From assembly GCF_012273655.1 (NCBI RefSeq), contig NZ_JAAWWP010000016.1, forward strand, positions 62,001-126,000: a stretch of DNA of 64,000 nucleotides. The letters run 5' to 3'. The number at the start of each line of letters is the position of its first letter. The first letter of the stretch is position 1. Source of the DNA: Streptomyces physcomitrii. Its GTDB lineage: Bacteria > Actinomycetota > Actinomycetes > Streptomycetales > Streptomycetaceae. Under the pieces are notes generated by a model that was not told the DNA's origin, did no database searches, and saw only the letters and a list, made by a program, of their open reading frames with translations. Both the position numbers and the translations under genes were made by a program. Below are positions 18,743 to 26,338 of the stretch, piece after piece.

Positions 18743-19150
18743 ATGCGAACCCCCACACGCGTACTCAGCGCCTCCGTCCTCGCCGCCGGTCTCCTCTTCG
18801 GCGGCTCCGTCACCGCCGCGAGCGCCGCCGCGCCCGCCCCGACCGCCACCGTCTCGATCGCCGCCGTCGGCGACATCTGCCTCTCGGACCTGCCCGCCGA
18901 GGCCCACGAGACCCTGGACCTGATCGACCAGGGCGGCCCCTACCCCTACCCGCAGGACGGCACCGTCTTCCAGAACCGCGAGGGCATCCTCCCCGCCCAG
19001 GACAGCGGCTACTACCACGAGTACACCGTCGAGACGCCCGGCTCCGACGACCGCGGTGCCCGCCGCATCGTCACCGGCGAGGCCACCGCCGAGGACTACT
19101 ACACCGCCGACCACTACGAGTCCTTCGACCTGGTCGACCACGACTGCTGA
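18743..19150 (+). CDS. Secreted guanyl-specific ribonuclease (RNase Sa/N1/T1 family)
   Basis: 135 residues: a signal peptide of about 34 residues (RTPTRVLSASVLAAGLLFGG, cleavage near ASAAA) and a mature part very close to RNase Sa. Conserved blocks are LPAEAHETLDLID, GPYPYPQDGTVFQNRE and GYYHEYTVETPG (catalytic Glu), RRIVTGEAT (catalytic Arg) and YTADHYESFDLVDHDC (catalytic His and terminal Cys). The second Cys of the family disulfide is in ICLSDLP. It cleaves RNA after G outside the cell. An in-frame ATG at 18731 is an alternative start. No barstar-like inhibitor gene is adjacent. Confidence 0.92.
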   Translation: MRTPTRVLSASVLAAGLLFGGSVTAASAAAPAPTATVSIAAVGDICLSDLPAEAHETLDLIDQGGPYPYPQDGTVFQNREGILPAQDSGYYHEYTVETPGSDDRGARRIVTGEATAEDYYTADHYESFDLVDHDC

Positions 19151-19160
19151 ACCCTCCGCC

Positions 19161-19192
19161 GCGCCCCGGTACCCCCCACGGTGCCGGGGCGC
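19161..19192 (+). terminator. Terminator hairpin after the RNase gene
   Basis: A 13-bp stem with one mismatch: GCGCCCCGGTACC (19161-19173) against GGTGCCGGGGCGC (19180-19192), loop of 6 nt. It lies 11 nt after the RNase stop and between convergent genes, so it may also serve the minus-strand gene. Confidence 0.75.
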
Positions 19193-19212
19193 CCGCACGC
19201 CCGGGCGGATCC

Positions 19213-19539
19213 CTAGTCGCCCCAGCCGTCCCCGTCCTCGCCGTCCTCCCTGTCCTCGCCGTCCTCGTGCCCCTCTCCCTTGCCGCCCCCGGCCCCCTTG
19301 CCGCTCTGCGTGCCGTCCCCGCCCTCCTCGGCGGGCATGCTCTCGGCCGCCGCGAACAGGGCGATCGCCAGCGCGACCAGGGCGCTGCTCACATAGACCT
19401 CGTAGCCGTCGAAGAACCCGATCCGCTGGATCAGACCCCAGCCGTCGAACCACCCGGACCACTCGTGCACCAGGCCGCCGGCGCCCTGGACGAAGGCGAG
19501 GAATCCACACACCTCAAGAAGCTTCTTCACGCCGCCCAT
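19213..19539 (-). CDS. Small conserved membrane protein with acidic tail
   Basis: 108 residues. Residues 1-70 look like a compact membrane domain (KLLEVCGFLAFVQGAGGL, then VSSALVALAIALFAAAESMP), followed by a low-complexity tail rich in Gly, Asp and Glu. Related short proteins occur in other Streptomyces as hypothetical proteins (recalled). ATG 19539 was chosen because the protein begins MGGVKKLLEV there. It diverges from the histidine kinase gene across an inverted repeat. No function is assigned. Confidence 0.65.
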   Translation of the reverse strand: MGGVKKLLEVCGFLAFVQGAGGLVHEWSGWFDGWGLIQRIGFFDGYEVYVSSALVALAIALFAAAESMPAEEGGDGTQSGKGAGGGKGEGHEDGEDREDGEDGDGWGD

Positions 19540-19624
19540 CGTGGCCGCCCGCGCCCGCCCGGATCATCGGCCGCCGGACGCTCCGGGCCGCGACTTCCGG
19601 CCGCCCGGTACGGCTCCGTCCGCG

Positions 19625-19653
19625 ACCAAAGTCGACGCCGCCGCCACTTTGGT
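19625..19653. promoter_or_regulatory. Inverted repeat upstream of the histidine kinase gene
   Basis: ACCAAAGT (19625-19632) and ACTTTGGT (19646-19653) form perfect 8-bp arms with a 13-nt spacer, in the divergent gap between the small membrane gene and the kinase gene. The centre is about 70 nt before the kinase start. The arms are A/T-rich islands in very G/C-rich DNA. This suits a dimeric regulator such as the adjacent NarL-type response regulator; that link is inference. TACATT at 19697-19702 may be the kinase -10. Confidence 0.5.
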
Positions 19654-19710
19654 AGCCGCCGGGGCGCACCGGGCCGCCGGGCGGGGCGGGCCTGCGTACA
19701 TTTGTCGACC

Positions 19711-20964
19711 ATGGACAAGGAGCGGAGCACCGGGGCGTGGGCGGTGCCGGAGTACCGGTGGCTGCTGCCGTCGGCGGTGACCCGGGAACTCGACCCCGAC
19801 CGCGGGGAGCGCTCGCCGCGCCGGACGCTGCGCGACTGGCTGGTCGACTTCACCCTCTTCTTCGTCGCGGTGGGCCTCGGCCTGTCCGCCGCCGACGCGA
19901 TGCCGCAGGAGGAGAACCTCCCGCACGCGCTCGGCGTGGCCGACCAGCTGCTCGGCGCCCTGTCCTGCGGCGCGGTCTGGCTGCGCAGGCGCTGGCCGGT
20001 GGGGCTCGCGGTGGTGATGCTCCCCGTCGCCCTGGTCTCCAACACCTCGGGCGGCGCCCTGATCGTCGCCTTCTTCAGCCTGGCCGTGCACCGGCCCTTC
20101 AAGTACGTCGCCGCCATCTGCGGCAGCTACCTCGCCACCCTGCCGGTGTTCTTCCTGGTCCGCCCGGACCCCGAACTGCCCTACCTCGCCGCCATCGTCC
20201 TCACCGTGGCCCTGGTCTCCGCGGTCGTCGGCTGGGGCATGTTCGTACGCTCCCGGCGGCAGCTGATGATGAGCCTGCGGGACCGCGCCCGGCGCGCCGA
20301 GACCGAGGCGGAGCTGCGCGCGGAGCAGGCGCAGCGGCTCGCCCGTGAGGCCATCGCCCGGGAGATGCACGATGTGCTCGCCCACCGGCTCACCCTGCTC
20401 AGCGTGCACGCGGGCGCCATGGAGTTCCGGCCGGACGCCCCCGCGGCGGAGATCGGCCGCGCCGCCGGGGTCATCCGGGAGAGCGCCCACGAGGCGCTGC
20501 AGGACCTGCGCGAGATCATCGGGGTGCTGCGGGCCGGGGAGGGCGAGGACTCCGGGCGCCCGCAGCCCACCCTCGCCGCGCTCGGCGCCCTGGTCGCCGA
20601 GTCCCGGGAGGCCGGTACGGAGGTGGCGCTCGACTACCGCGTCGACGAGACCGGGGGCGTGCCCGCCTCGCTCGGCCGGACCGCCTACCGGATCGTGCAG
20701 GAGGGCCTCACCAACGCCCGCAAGCACGCACCGGGCGCCCCGGTCGGGGTGCGGGTGGCGGGCGCCCCGGGCGAGGGCCTCACCGTCGAGGTCCGCAACC
20801 CCGCCCCGCCCGGCGAGGTGCCCGCGGTCCCCGGCTCCGGGCAGGGCCTGATCGGCATCGCCGAACGCGCCCACCTGGCCGGCGGCACCATCACCCACGG
20901 CGAGGACCCGCACGGCGGCTTCACGGTCAGCGCCCGGCTGCCCTGGGCGGGCGGTAATGCCTGA
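19711..20964 (+). CDS. Two-component sensor histidine kinase (NarL/DesK-type, HisKA_3)
   Basis: 417 residues. About five or six hydrophobic segments (residues 45-180) with almost no extracellular domain suggest intramembrane sensing. A coiled-coil linker follows, then REMHDVLAHRLTLL with phospho-accepting His220, the N-box TNARKHAPGAP and the G-box GQGLIGIAERAHLAGG of HATPase_c. ATG 19711 lies 8 nt after a TACATT -10-like hexamer, so the message may be leaderless. The partner response regulator follows after 89 nt. The signal is unknown. Confidence 0.9.
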   Translation: MDKERSTGAWAVPEYRWLLPSAVTRELDPDRGERSPRRTLRDWLVDFTLFFVAVGLGLSAADAMPQEENLPHALGVADQLLGALSCGAVWLRRRWPVGLAVVMLPVALVSNTSGGALIVAFFSLAVHRPFKYVAAICGSYLATLPVFFLVRPDPELPYLAAIVLTVALVSAVVGWGMFVRSRRQLMMSLRDRARRAETEAELRAEQAQRLAREAIAREMHDVLAHRLTLLSVHAGAMEFRPDAPAAEIGRAAGVIRESAHEALQDLREIIGVLRAGEGEDSGRPQPTLAALGALVAESREAGTEVALDYRVDETGGVPASLGRTAYRIVQEGLTNARKHAPGAPVGVRVAGAPGEGLTVEVRNPAPPGEVPAVPGSGQGLIGIAERAHLAGGTITHGEDPHGGFTVSARLPWAGGNA

Positions 20965-21053
20965 GCACCCTCCCGCCGAGCGGTCCGGCCCCCGCCGCCC
21001 GGCAGCGCGACCGACCGCACCGACCGCCCCCGGACCCTGGATAGCGTGCACCC

Positions 21054-21731
21054 ATGACTGAGATCCGGCTGCTGCTCGTCGACGACGACCCCCTGGTCCG
21101 CGCGGGCCTGTCCTTCATGATCGGCGGCGCCGAGGACATCGAGATCGTGGGCGAGGCGGCCGACGGCAGCGAGGTGGCGGAGCTGGTGGAGCGCACCCAG
21201 CCCGATGTGGTCCTGATGGACATCCGGATGCCCGTGGTGGACGGACTGACCGCCACCGAGCGGCTGCGCGCCCGCCGGCAGGCCCCCGAGGTGGTCGTCC
21301 TGACCACCTTCCACGCCGACGAGCAGGTGCTGCGCGCCCTGCGCGCGGGCGCGGCCGGCTTCGTCCTCAAGGACACCCCGCCCGCCGAGATCATCGAGGC
21401 GGTACGCCGGGTCGCGGCCGGGGACCCGGTCCTCTCGCCCGCCGTCACCCGGCAGTTGGTGTCCCAGGCGGTGCGCGGCCAGGACACCCGCAGGGCCCGG
21501 GCGGCGGACCGGCTCGGCCTGCTCAACGCCCGGGAGCGCGAGGTCGCGGTGGCGGTCGGCCGGGGGAGCACCAACGCGGAGATCGCCGCCGCGCTCTATA
21601 TGAGCGTGGCGACCGTCAAGACGCATGTCTCGCGCGTCCTGACCAAGCTGGACCTCAACAACCGGGTCCAGATCGCCCTCCTGGTCCACGACGCGGGCGT
21701 CCTCGACCGACTCGACGACCGAACCGACTGA
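21054..21731 (+). CDS. Two-component response regulator (NarL/FixJ family)
   Basis: 225 residues. Receiver domain with acidic pocket LLVDDDP, phospho-acceptor Asp56 in VLMDIRMP, and the conserved Thr/Lys in VVLTTF and FVLKDTP. The C-terminal LuxR-type HTH reads LNAREREVAVAVGRG, then NAEIAAALYMSVATVKTHV. It should be phosphorylated by the kinase encoded just upstream and then bind DNA as a dimer. A TAGCGT hexamer (21042-21047) six bases before ATG 21054 suggests its own leaderless promoter in addition to read-through. Confidence 0.92.
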   Translation: MTEIRLLLVDDDPLVRAGLSFMIGGAEDIEIVGEAADGSEVAELVERTQPDVVLMDIRMPVVDGLTATERLRARRQAPEVVVLTTFHADEQVLRALRAGAAGFVLKDTPPAEIIEAVRRVAAGDPVLSPAVTRQLVSQAVRGQDTRRARAADRLGLLNAREREVAVAVGRGSTNAEIAAALYMSVATVKTHVSRVLTKLDLNNRVQIALLVHDAGVLDRLDDRTD

Positions 21732-21965
21732 ACCGCCCCCGCCGAACAGGCCTTCCCCGTACGGCGGTTGGCCGGATTTCTGCCTCTGTCGGGTCTTTGT
21801 TCCGGCGTCCGGCCGTGCCAGTCTGAGGTGTCACCGAGCCTCCGGCTCCCCGGTCGGCTCTCCGGGCTTCCCGAACTCTCCGGACCCTCCGGCTCTCCGG
21901 ACTCTCCGGACAAGGCGCTCACCCCCGGCTCATGGCCGCTGTCCGGGCGGCCGCGAAAGGACACC

Positions 21966-23165
21966 GTGCCCTCCGCAGTCGACGCCGATCTCCTCGCCCT
22001 GGGGGAGGATTTCCTCCGCGACCCCTTCCCGGTCTACGCCGCCCTGCGCGCCCGGGGCCCCGTCCACCGCATCCGGATGCCCGAGGGCGCCGAGGCCTGG
22101 CTGGTCGTCGGGCACGAGGAGAGCAGGGCCGCCCTCGCCGACCCGCGCCTGTCCAAGGAGTGGGCGAGCGCCGGCGCGCACCTGCCGGTGAAGGCGATCG
22201 CCTCCGGTCGCTCCCTGCTGAGCAGCGACCCGCCGGACCACACCCGGCTACGGGCCCTGCTGACACGGGAGTTCACCCCGCGCCGGGTCGCGGCGCTCGC
22301 CCCGCGCGTCCAGCGGATGACCGACGCCCTCCTCGACACCATGCTCGCCTCGTCCGACCGCCGGGCCGATCTGGTGGACGCGCTCTCCTTCCCGCTGCCG
22401 CTCGGCGTGATCTGCGAACTCCTCGGCGTACCGGGCCTGGACCGGGAGCCCTTCCGCCGCTGGTCGAACGCCGCCGTCTCCGGGCTCACCGCCGAGGAGC
22501 GCGAACCGGCCACCGCGAGCATGCGGGCGTATCTGACCCGACTCATCGCGGACAAGCGGGAGTCGGGCGGCGACGACCTGCTGAGCGCGCTGATCCGGAC
22601 CAGCGACGAGGACGGCGACCGGCTCAGCGGCCACGAACTCCTCGGCATGGCCTGGATCCTGCTGGTCGCGGGCCACGAGACCACCGTCAACCTGATCTCC
22701 AACGGCGTCCTCGCCCTGCTCACCCACCCCGGGCAACTGGCCGCCCTGCGCGCCGACTTCGACGGCCTCCTGGACCGGACGGTGGAGGAGGTGCTGCGCT
22801 ACGAGGGCCCCGTGGAGACCCCGACCTACCGCTTCACCACCGAGCCCTTCGACATCGGCGGCACCACCCTCCCCGGCGGCGGCGAACTCGTCCTGATCGC
22901 CCTCGCCGACGCCAACCGCGACCCGCGCAGATTCGACGACCCGGCCCGCTTCGACATCCACCGCGACCCCCGCGGCCACCTCGCCTTCGGCCACGGCATC
23001 CACTACTGCCTCGGCGCCCCGCTCGCCCGCCTGGAGGCGCGGATCGTCCTCCGCTCCCTTCTGGAACGCTGTCCCGACCTCGCCCTGGACACCGCCCCGG
23101 ACCGGCTCGACTGGCGTACGGGCATGCTGATCCGGGGTCCGGAGAGGCTTCCGGTGCGCTGGTGA
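21966..23165 (+). CDS. Cytochrome P450 (CYP107-like)
   Basis: 399 residues, a soluble bacterial P450. I-helix oxygen-activation motif AGHETT, K-helix EEVLRYEGPVETPTYRF (ExxR) and heme loop FGHGIHYCLGAPLARLE with Cys348 as thiolate ligand. It resembles the CYP107 family, monooxygenases of secondary metabolism and xenobiotics. The start is GTG 21966 with GAAAGGA about 5 nt upstream. Upstream sequence at 21840-21915 repeats TCTCCGGA several times and is non-coding. No ferredoxin gene is adjacent and the substrate is unknown. Confidence 0.9.
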   Translation: MPSAVDADLLALGEDFLRDPFPVYAALRARGPVHRIRMPEGAEAWLVVGHEESRAALADPRLSKEWASAGAHLPVKAIASGRSLLSSDPPDHTRLRALLTREFTPRRVAALAPRVQRMTDALLDTMLASSDRRADLVDALSFPLPLGVICELLGVPGLDREPFRRWSNAAVSGLTAEEREPATASMRAYLTRLIADKRESGGDDLLSALIRTSDEDGDRLSGHELLGMAWILLVAGHETTVNLISNGVLALLTHPGQLAALRADFDGLLDRTVEEVLRYEGPVETPTYRFTTEPFDIGGTTLPGGGELVLIALADANRDPRRFDDPARFDIHRDPRGHLAFGHGIHYCLGAPLARLEARIVLRSLLERCPDLALDTAPDRLDWRTGMLIRGPERLPVRW

Positions 23166-23180
23166 GAGCGGTGAGAGCGG

Positions 23181-23220
23181 GGCCGGCCGGGCCGCCGGCG
23201 GTCGGGCCGCGGCCCGCCGG
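23181..23220. terminator. G/C-rich hairpin region between convergent P450 and dehydrogenase genes
   Basis: Overlapping inverted repeats, for example GGGCC-GC-GGCCC at 23204-23215 inside a run of GGCC/CCGG units, fill the 58-nt gap between the two convergent stops. It is a likely bidirectional terminator, but the exact stem is ambiguous. Confidence 0.4.
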
Positions 23221-23223
23221 GCC

Positions 23224-24228
23224 TCAGGACTCGGGGATCTCCGCCAGCGGCACCGGCCGCCGTTCCGCGCGGGAGCGCTCGCAGGCCTCCGCGACGCGCA
23301 GGGCGTGCAGCGCCTCGCGGCCGTCGCAGGGGTTGGCCCGCCCCTCGCGCACCACCTCGACGAAGGCGGTGAGTTCGGCCTCGTAGGCCGGGGCGAACCG
23401 TTCCAGGAACCCCGGCCAGGGCTTGTCGGCGGGCGGCGGTCCCGCCGGTTCGGTGGAGGCGATCGGGGTGCGGTCGTCGAGGCCCACCGCGATCTGGTCG
23501 GCCTCCCCGGCCAGCTCCATCCGCACGTCGTAGCCCGCGCCGTTGCAGCGGGTCGCGGTCGCGGTGGCCAGGGTGCCGTCGTCGAGGGTGAGCAGGGCGG
23601 CGGCGGTGTCCACGTCACCGGCCTCGCGGAAGAGCGCGCCGCCCGCGTCGGAGCCGTAGGCGAAGACCTCGGTGACCTCGCGGTCCGTCACCCAGCGCAG
23701 GATGTCGAAGTCGTGGACCAGGCAGTCCCGGAACAGGCCGCCGGAGAGCGGGAGATAGGCCGCGGGCGGCGGCGCCGGGTCCGAGGTGATCGCCCGGACG
23801 GTGTGCAGCCGGCCGAGCCTGCCCTCGCCGACCGCCTTGCGCGCCGCCGTGTACCCGGCGTCGAAGCGGCGCTGGAAGCCCATCTGCAGCACGGTCCCGG
23901 CCTCGTCCACCTCGCGCAGCGCGGCCAGGGTGCCCGGCAGGTCCAGGGCGATCGGCTTCTCGCAGAAGACCGGGAGACCGGCCCGGGCCGCGCGGCCGAT
24001 CAGCTCGGCGTGCGCCGCGGTCGCCGCCGTCACCACCACCGCGTCCACGCCCCAGGAGAAGATCTCGTCGGTGCCGGGCGCCGCCGTACCGCCCACCCGG
24101 TCGGCGAGCGCGCGGGCCCTCGCCGGTTCCGCGTCGGTGACCAGCAGGGAGCCCACCTGGTGGTTGCGGCTCAGAGAGGCGGCGTGGAAAGTGCCGATAC
24201 GGCCCGCTCCGATGAGTCCGATGCGCAT
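23224..24228 (-). CDS. Gfo/Idh/MocA family oxidoreductase (inositol 2-dehydrogenase-like)
   Basis: 334 residues. N-terminal Rossmann fold MRIGLIGAGRIGTFHAASL, the family motif FCEKPIALD (catalytic Lys) and HDFDILRW in the substrate domain, as in IolG-type inositol dehydrogenases. It oxidises a polyol or sugar with NAD(P). The start ATG 24228 lies 7 nt after a good -10, so the mRNA is probably leaderless and the in-frame upstream codons are not used. It diverges from a GntR regulator and is followed across that gene by a sugar ABC importer, so it belongs to one catabolic regulon. The exact sugar is not shown. Confidence 0.85.
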   Translation of the reverse strand: MRIGLIGAGRIGTFHAASLSRNHQVGSLLVTDAEPARARALADRVGGTAAPGTDEIFSWGVDAVVVTAATAAHAELIGRAARAGLPVFCEKPIALDLPGTLAALREVDEAGTVLQMGFQRRFDAGYTAARKAVGEGRLGRLHTVRAITSDPAPPPAAYLPLSGGLFRDCLVHDFDILRWVTDREVTEVFAYGSDAGGALFREAGDVDTAAALLTLDDGTLATATATRCNGAGYDVRMELAGEADQIAVGLDDRTPIASTEPAGPPPADKPWPGFLERFAPAYEAELTAFVEVVREGRANPCDGREALHALRVAEACERSRAERRPVPLAEIPES

Positions 24229-24235
24229 GGCTCCC

Positions 24236-24323
24236 AACCTGGACCGAACCCCCTGCCCTGTCAACACTTTGTCCTGACAATCGAACTTCCGTACTTCCGA
24301 TGGCCCTCCGCCGGGACTACGCT
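24236..24323. promoter_or_regulatory. Divergent promoters with a palindromic operator (Gfo/Idh and GntR genes)
   Basis: Minus strand: -35 TTGACA (complement of 24259-24264), 17-nt spacer, -10 CAGGTT (complement of 24236-24241), then ATG at 24228. Plus strand: TTCCGA (24295-24300), 17 nt, TACGCT (24318-24323), then GTG at 24330. Both give leaderless messages. Between them the palindrome TTGTC-CT-GACAA (24269-24280) lies next to the minus-strand -35. The GACAAAGT it contains on the minus strand recurs upstream of the ABC importer, so it is a good candidate for the GntR site. Confidence 0.65.
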
Positions 24324-24329
24324 CACCGC

Positions 24330-25094
24330 GTGCCCAGTCCAGAAGGGGATCCGACCGCGAGCCTCCGGCTCGGCGTGGACCGCAACAGCCCGGTCCCGCT
24401 GTACTTCCAGCTGTCCCGGCAGCTCGAATCCGCCATCGCCCAGGGCTCGTTGACGCCGGGCAGCCTGCTCGGCAACGAGATCGACCTCGCCGCCCGGCTC
24501 GGCCTCTCCCGGCCCACCGTCCGCCAGGCCATCCAGGCCCTGGTCGACAAGGGGCTCCTGGTGCGCCGCCGCGGCGTCGGCACCCAGGTCGTGCAGAGCC
24601 AGGTCCGCCGCCCGCTCGAACTCAGCAGCCTCTACGAGGACCTGCACACCGCCGGCCGCGGCCCCGCCACCCGGGTGCTCTCCAACGCCCTGGTGCCCGC
24701 CTCGCCGGAGGCCGCCGCCGCGCTCGGCGTCGCGCCGGGCGAGGAGGTCCGCCGGGTCGAGCGGCTGCGCCTCGCGGACGGCGAACCCCTCGCCTACCTG
24801 TGCAACCACCTGCCCGCCCGGCTGCCCGGACTCGACGACGCCGGGCTGCGCGAGGGCAGCCTCTACGCCCTGCTGCGCGGCGCGGGCGTCACCCTGCACA
24901 GCGCCCGGCAGCGCATCGGCGCCCGCAGCGCCACCCGCACCGAGGGCGCCCTGCTGGGCGAGTCCGCCCGCGCCCCGCTCCTGACCATGGAGCGCACCGC
25001 CTTCGACGACACCGGGCGGCCCGTCGAGTTCGGCGCCCACCTCTTCCGCGCCTCCCGTTACTCCTTCGACTTCCAGCTCCTCGTACGGCCCTGA
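24330..25094 (+). CDS. GntR-family transcriptional regulator (HutC/UTRA subfamily)
   Basis: 254 residues from GTG 24330. N-terminal winged HTH: PVPLYFQLSRQLESAIAQG, LGNEIDLAARLGLSRPTVRQ and RRRGVGTQV. The C-terminal ligand-binding UTRA domain ends in FGAHLFRASRYSFDFQL. Such regulators usually repress sugar genes and release DNA when a sugar or sugar phosphate binds. It sits between the divergent dehydrogenase gene and the ABC importer genes and probably controls both through the GACAAAGT elements. The -10 hexamer just before the start codon argues for this GTG rather than codons further upstream. Confidence 0.9.
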   Translation: MPSPEGDPTASLRLGVDRNSPVPLYFQLSRQLESAIAQGSLTPGSLLGNEIDLAARLGLSRPTVRQAIQALVDKGLLVRRRGVGTQVVQSQVRRPLELSSLYEDLHTAGRGPATRVLSNALVPASPEAAAALGVAPGEEVRRVERLRLADGEPLAYLCNHLPARLPGLDDAGLREGSLYALLRGAGVTLHSARQRIGARSATRTEGALLGESARAPLLTMERTAFDDTGRPVEFGAHLFRASRYSFDFQLLVRP

Positions 25095-25151
25095 TTCCGG
25101 CCCCTCGTACCGCCCTGGGGGATTCGCCCCCGGAGCGCGCCGCCGGGTTCC

Positions 25152-25190
25152 GACAAAGTCATTGACTGGCGGTACGGGCCCCGCTACAAC
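25152..25190 (+). promoter_or_regulatory. Promoter and operator of the sugar ABC operon
   Basis: A near-consensus promoter: TTGACT (25162-25167), 17 nt, TACAAC (25185-25190). GACAAAGTC (25152-25160) abuts the -35 box, in the same arrangement as GACAAAGT before the -35 of the divergent dehydrogenase gene. This supports shared GntR control. The transcript leader would be about 125 nt. Confidence 0.65.
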
Positions 25191-25324
25191 TCCTCCAGCC
25201 GCCGAGCAGCCGGGCCACCGTCCGGGACCTGCGCGGCGGCCCCGGCCGGCGGTCGGTGATACTGGGGCGTTCGCGGTGGCAGCGCCGCGGCGGGACAGCG
25301 GTACTGCGAGGAGGACACGGCGTC

Positions 25325-26338
25325 GTGGCAAGGGTTCGGACAGGGGTACGTGCGGTCGGTGCCGTGCTGGTGATGGCGCTCGGGGTCTCGCTCGCGGGAT
25401 GCAGCAGCACCGGCGGCAAGAAGGCCGAGGACGCCCGCAAGGCCGCGGCCGCGGGCGGCAAGTCGGCGGTGAACACGCCCCGCTGGACCGTCGCCATGGT
25501 CACCCACTCCGGCGACGGCGACACCTTCTGGGACATCGTGCAGAAGGGCGCCGAGCAGGCCGCCGTCAAGGACAACATCAAGTTCCTCTACTCGCACAAC
25601 GACGAGGCCCAGCAGCAGGCCCAGCTCGTCGACGCCGCGGTGGACAAGAAGGTCGACGGCCTGATCGTCTCGCTGGCCAAGCCGGACGCGATGAAGGCCG
25701 CCGTCGCCCGCGCGGTCAAGGCCGGCATCCCGGTGATCACCGTGAACTCCGGCTCCGCCGAGTCGAAGAAGTTCGGCGCCCTCAGCCACATCGGCCAGGA
25801 CGAGACCGTCGCCGGGCGCGCGGTGGGCGAGGAGCTGAACAAGCGCGGCCGCAAGAAGGCCCTGTGCATCCTGCACGAGCAGGGCAACGTCGGCCACGAG
25901 CAGCGCTGCGACGGCGCCAAGGAGAGCTTCGACGGCAAGATGCAGAACCTCTACGTCGACGGCACCAACATGCCCGACGTCCAGGCCGCCATCGAGGCCA
26001 AGCTCCAGTCCGACGACTCCCTGGACGCGGTGGTCACCCTCGGCGCGCCCTTCGCCGACACCGCGGTCAAGGCGAAGGACAGCGCGGGCAGCAAGGCCGA
26101 GATCGACACCTTCGACCTCAACGAGGCGGTGGCCACCGGCCTCAAGAGCGGCAAGCTCGGCTTCGCCGTCGACCAGCAGCCCTACCTCCAGGGCTACCAG
26201 GCCGTCGACCTGCTGTGGCTCTACCGCTACAACGCCGACGTCCTCGGCGGCGGCCGGCCGGTGCTGACCGGCCCCCAGGTCGTCACCGAGAAGGACGCCG
26301 ACGCACTGCTCGACTACGCGGAGCGGGGCACTCGATGA
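25325..26338 (+). CDS. Sugar ABC transporter substrate-binding lipoprotein
   Basis: 337 residues. A lipoprotein signal with lipobox LAGC (SLAGCSSTGG) anchors it outside the membrane. The rest is a periplasmic-binding-protein type I (Peripla_BP_4) fold: WTVAMVTHSGDGDTFWDIVQ, AVDKKVDGLIVSLAKPD, GIPVITVNSG, HIGQDETVAG and FAVDQQPYLQGYQAV. It binds a pentose-, inositol- or ribose-like ligand. The GTG at 25325 has GAGGAGGA 9 nt upstream and directly precedes the basic start of the signal peptide. Its stop overlaps the permease start (ATGA). Confidence 0.9.
   Translation: MARVRTGVRAVGAVLVMALGVSLAGCSSTGGKKAEDARKAAAAGGKSAVNTPRWTVAMVTHSGDGDTFWDIVQKGAEQAAVKDNIKFLYSHNDEAQQQAQLVDAAVDKKVDGLIVSLAKPDAMKAAVARAVKAGIPVITVNSGSAESKKFGALSHIGQDETVAGRAVGEELNKRGRKKALCILHEQGNVGHEQRCDGAKESFDGKMQNLYVDGTNMPDVQAAIEAKLQSDDSLDAVVTLGAPFADTAVKAKDSAGSKAEIDTFDLNEAVATGLKSGKLGFAVDQQPYLQGYQAVDLLWLYRYNADVLGGGRPVLTGPQVVTEKDADALLDYAERGTR

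Noticed and set aside
21830..21915. TCTCCGGA repeats upstream of the P450 gene as CRISPR-like or protein-coding sequence
   Set aside because: The units are 8-10 nt and degenerate with no spacers, and the translated frame has no homology to the P450 N-terminus, which begins at GTG 21966.
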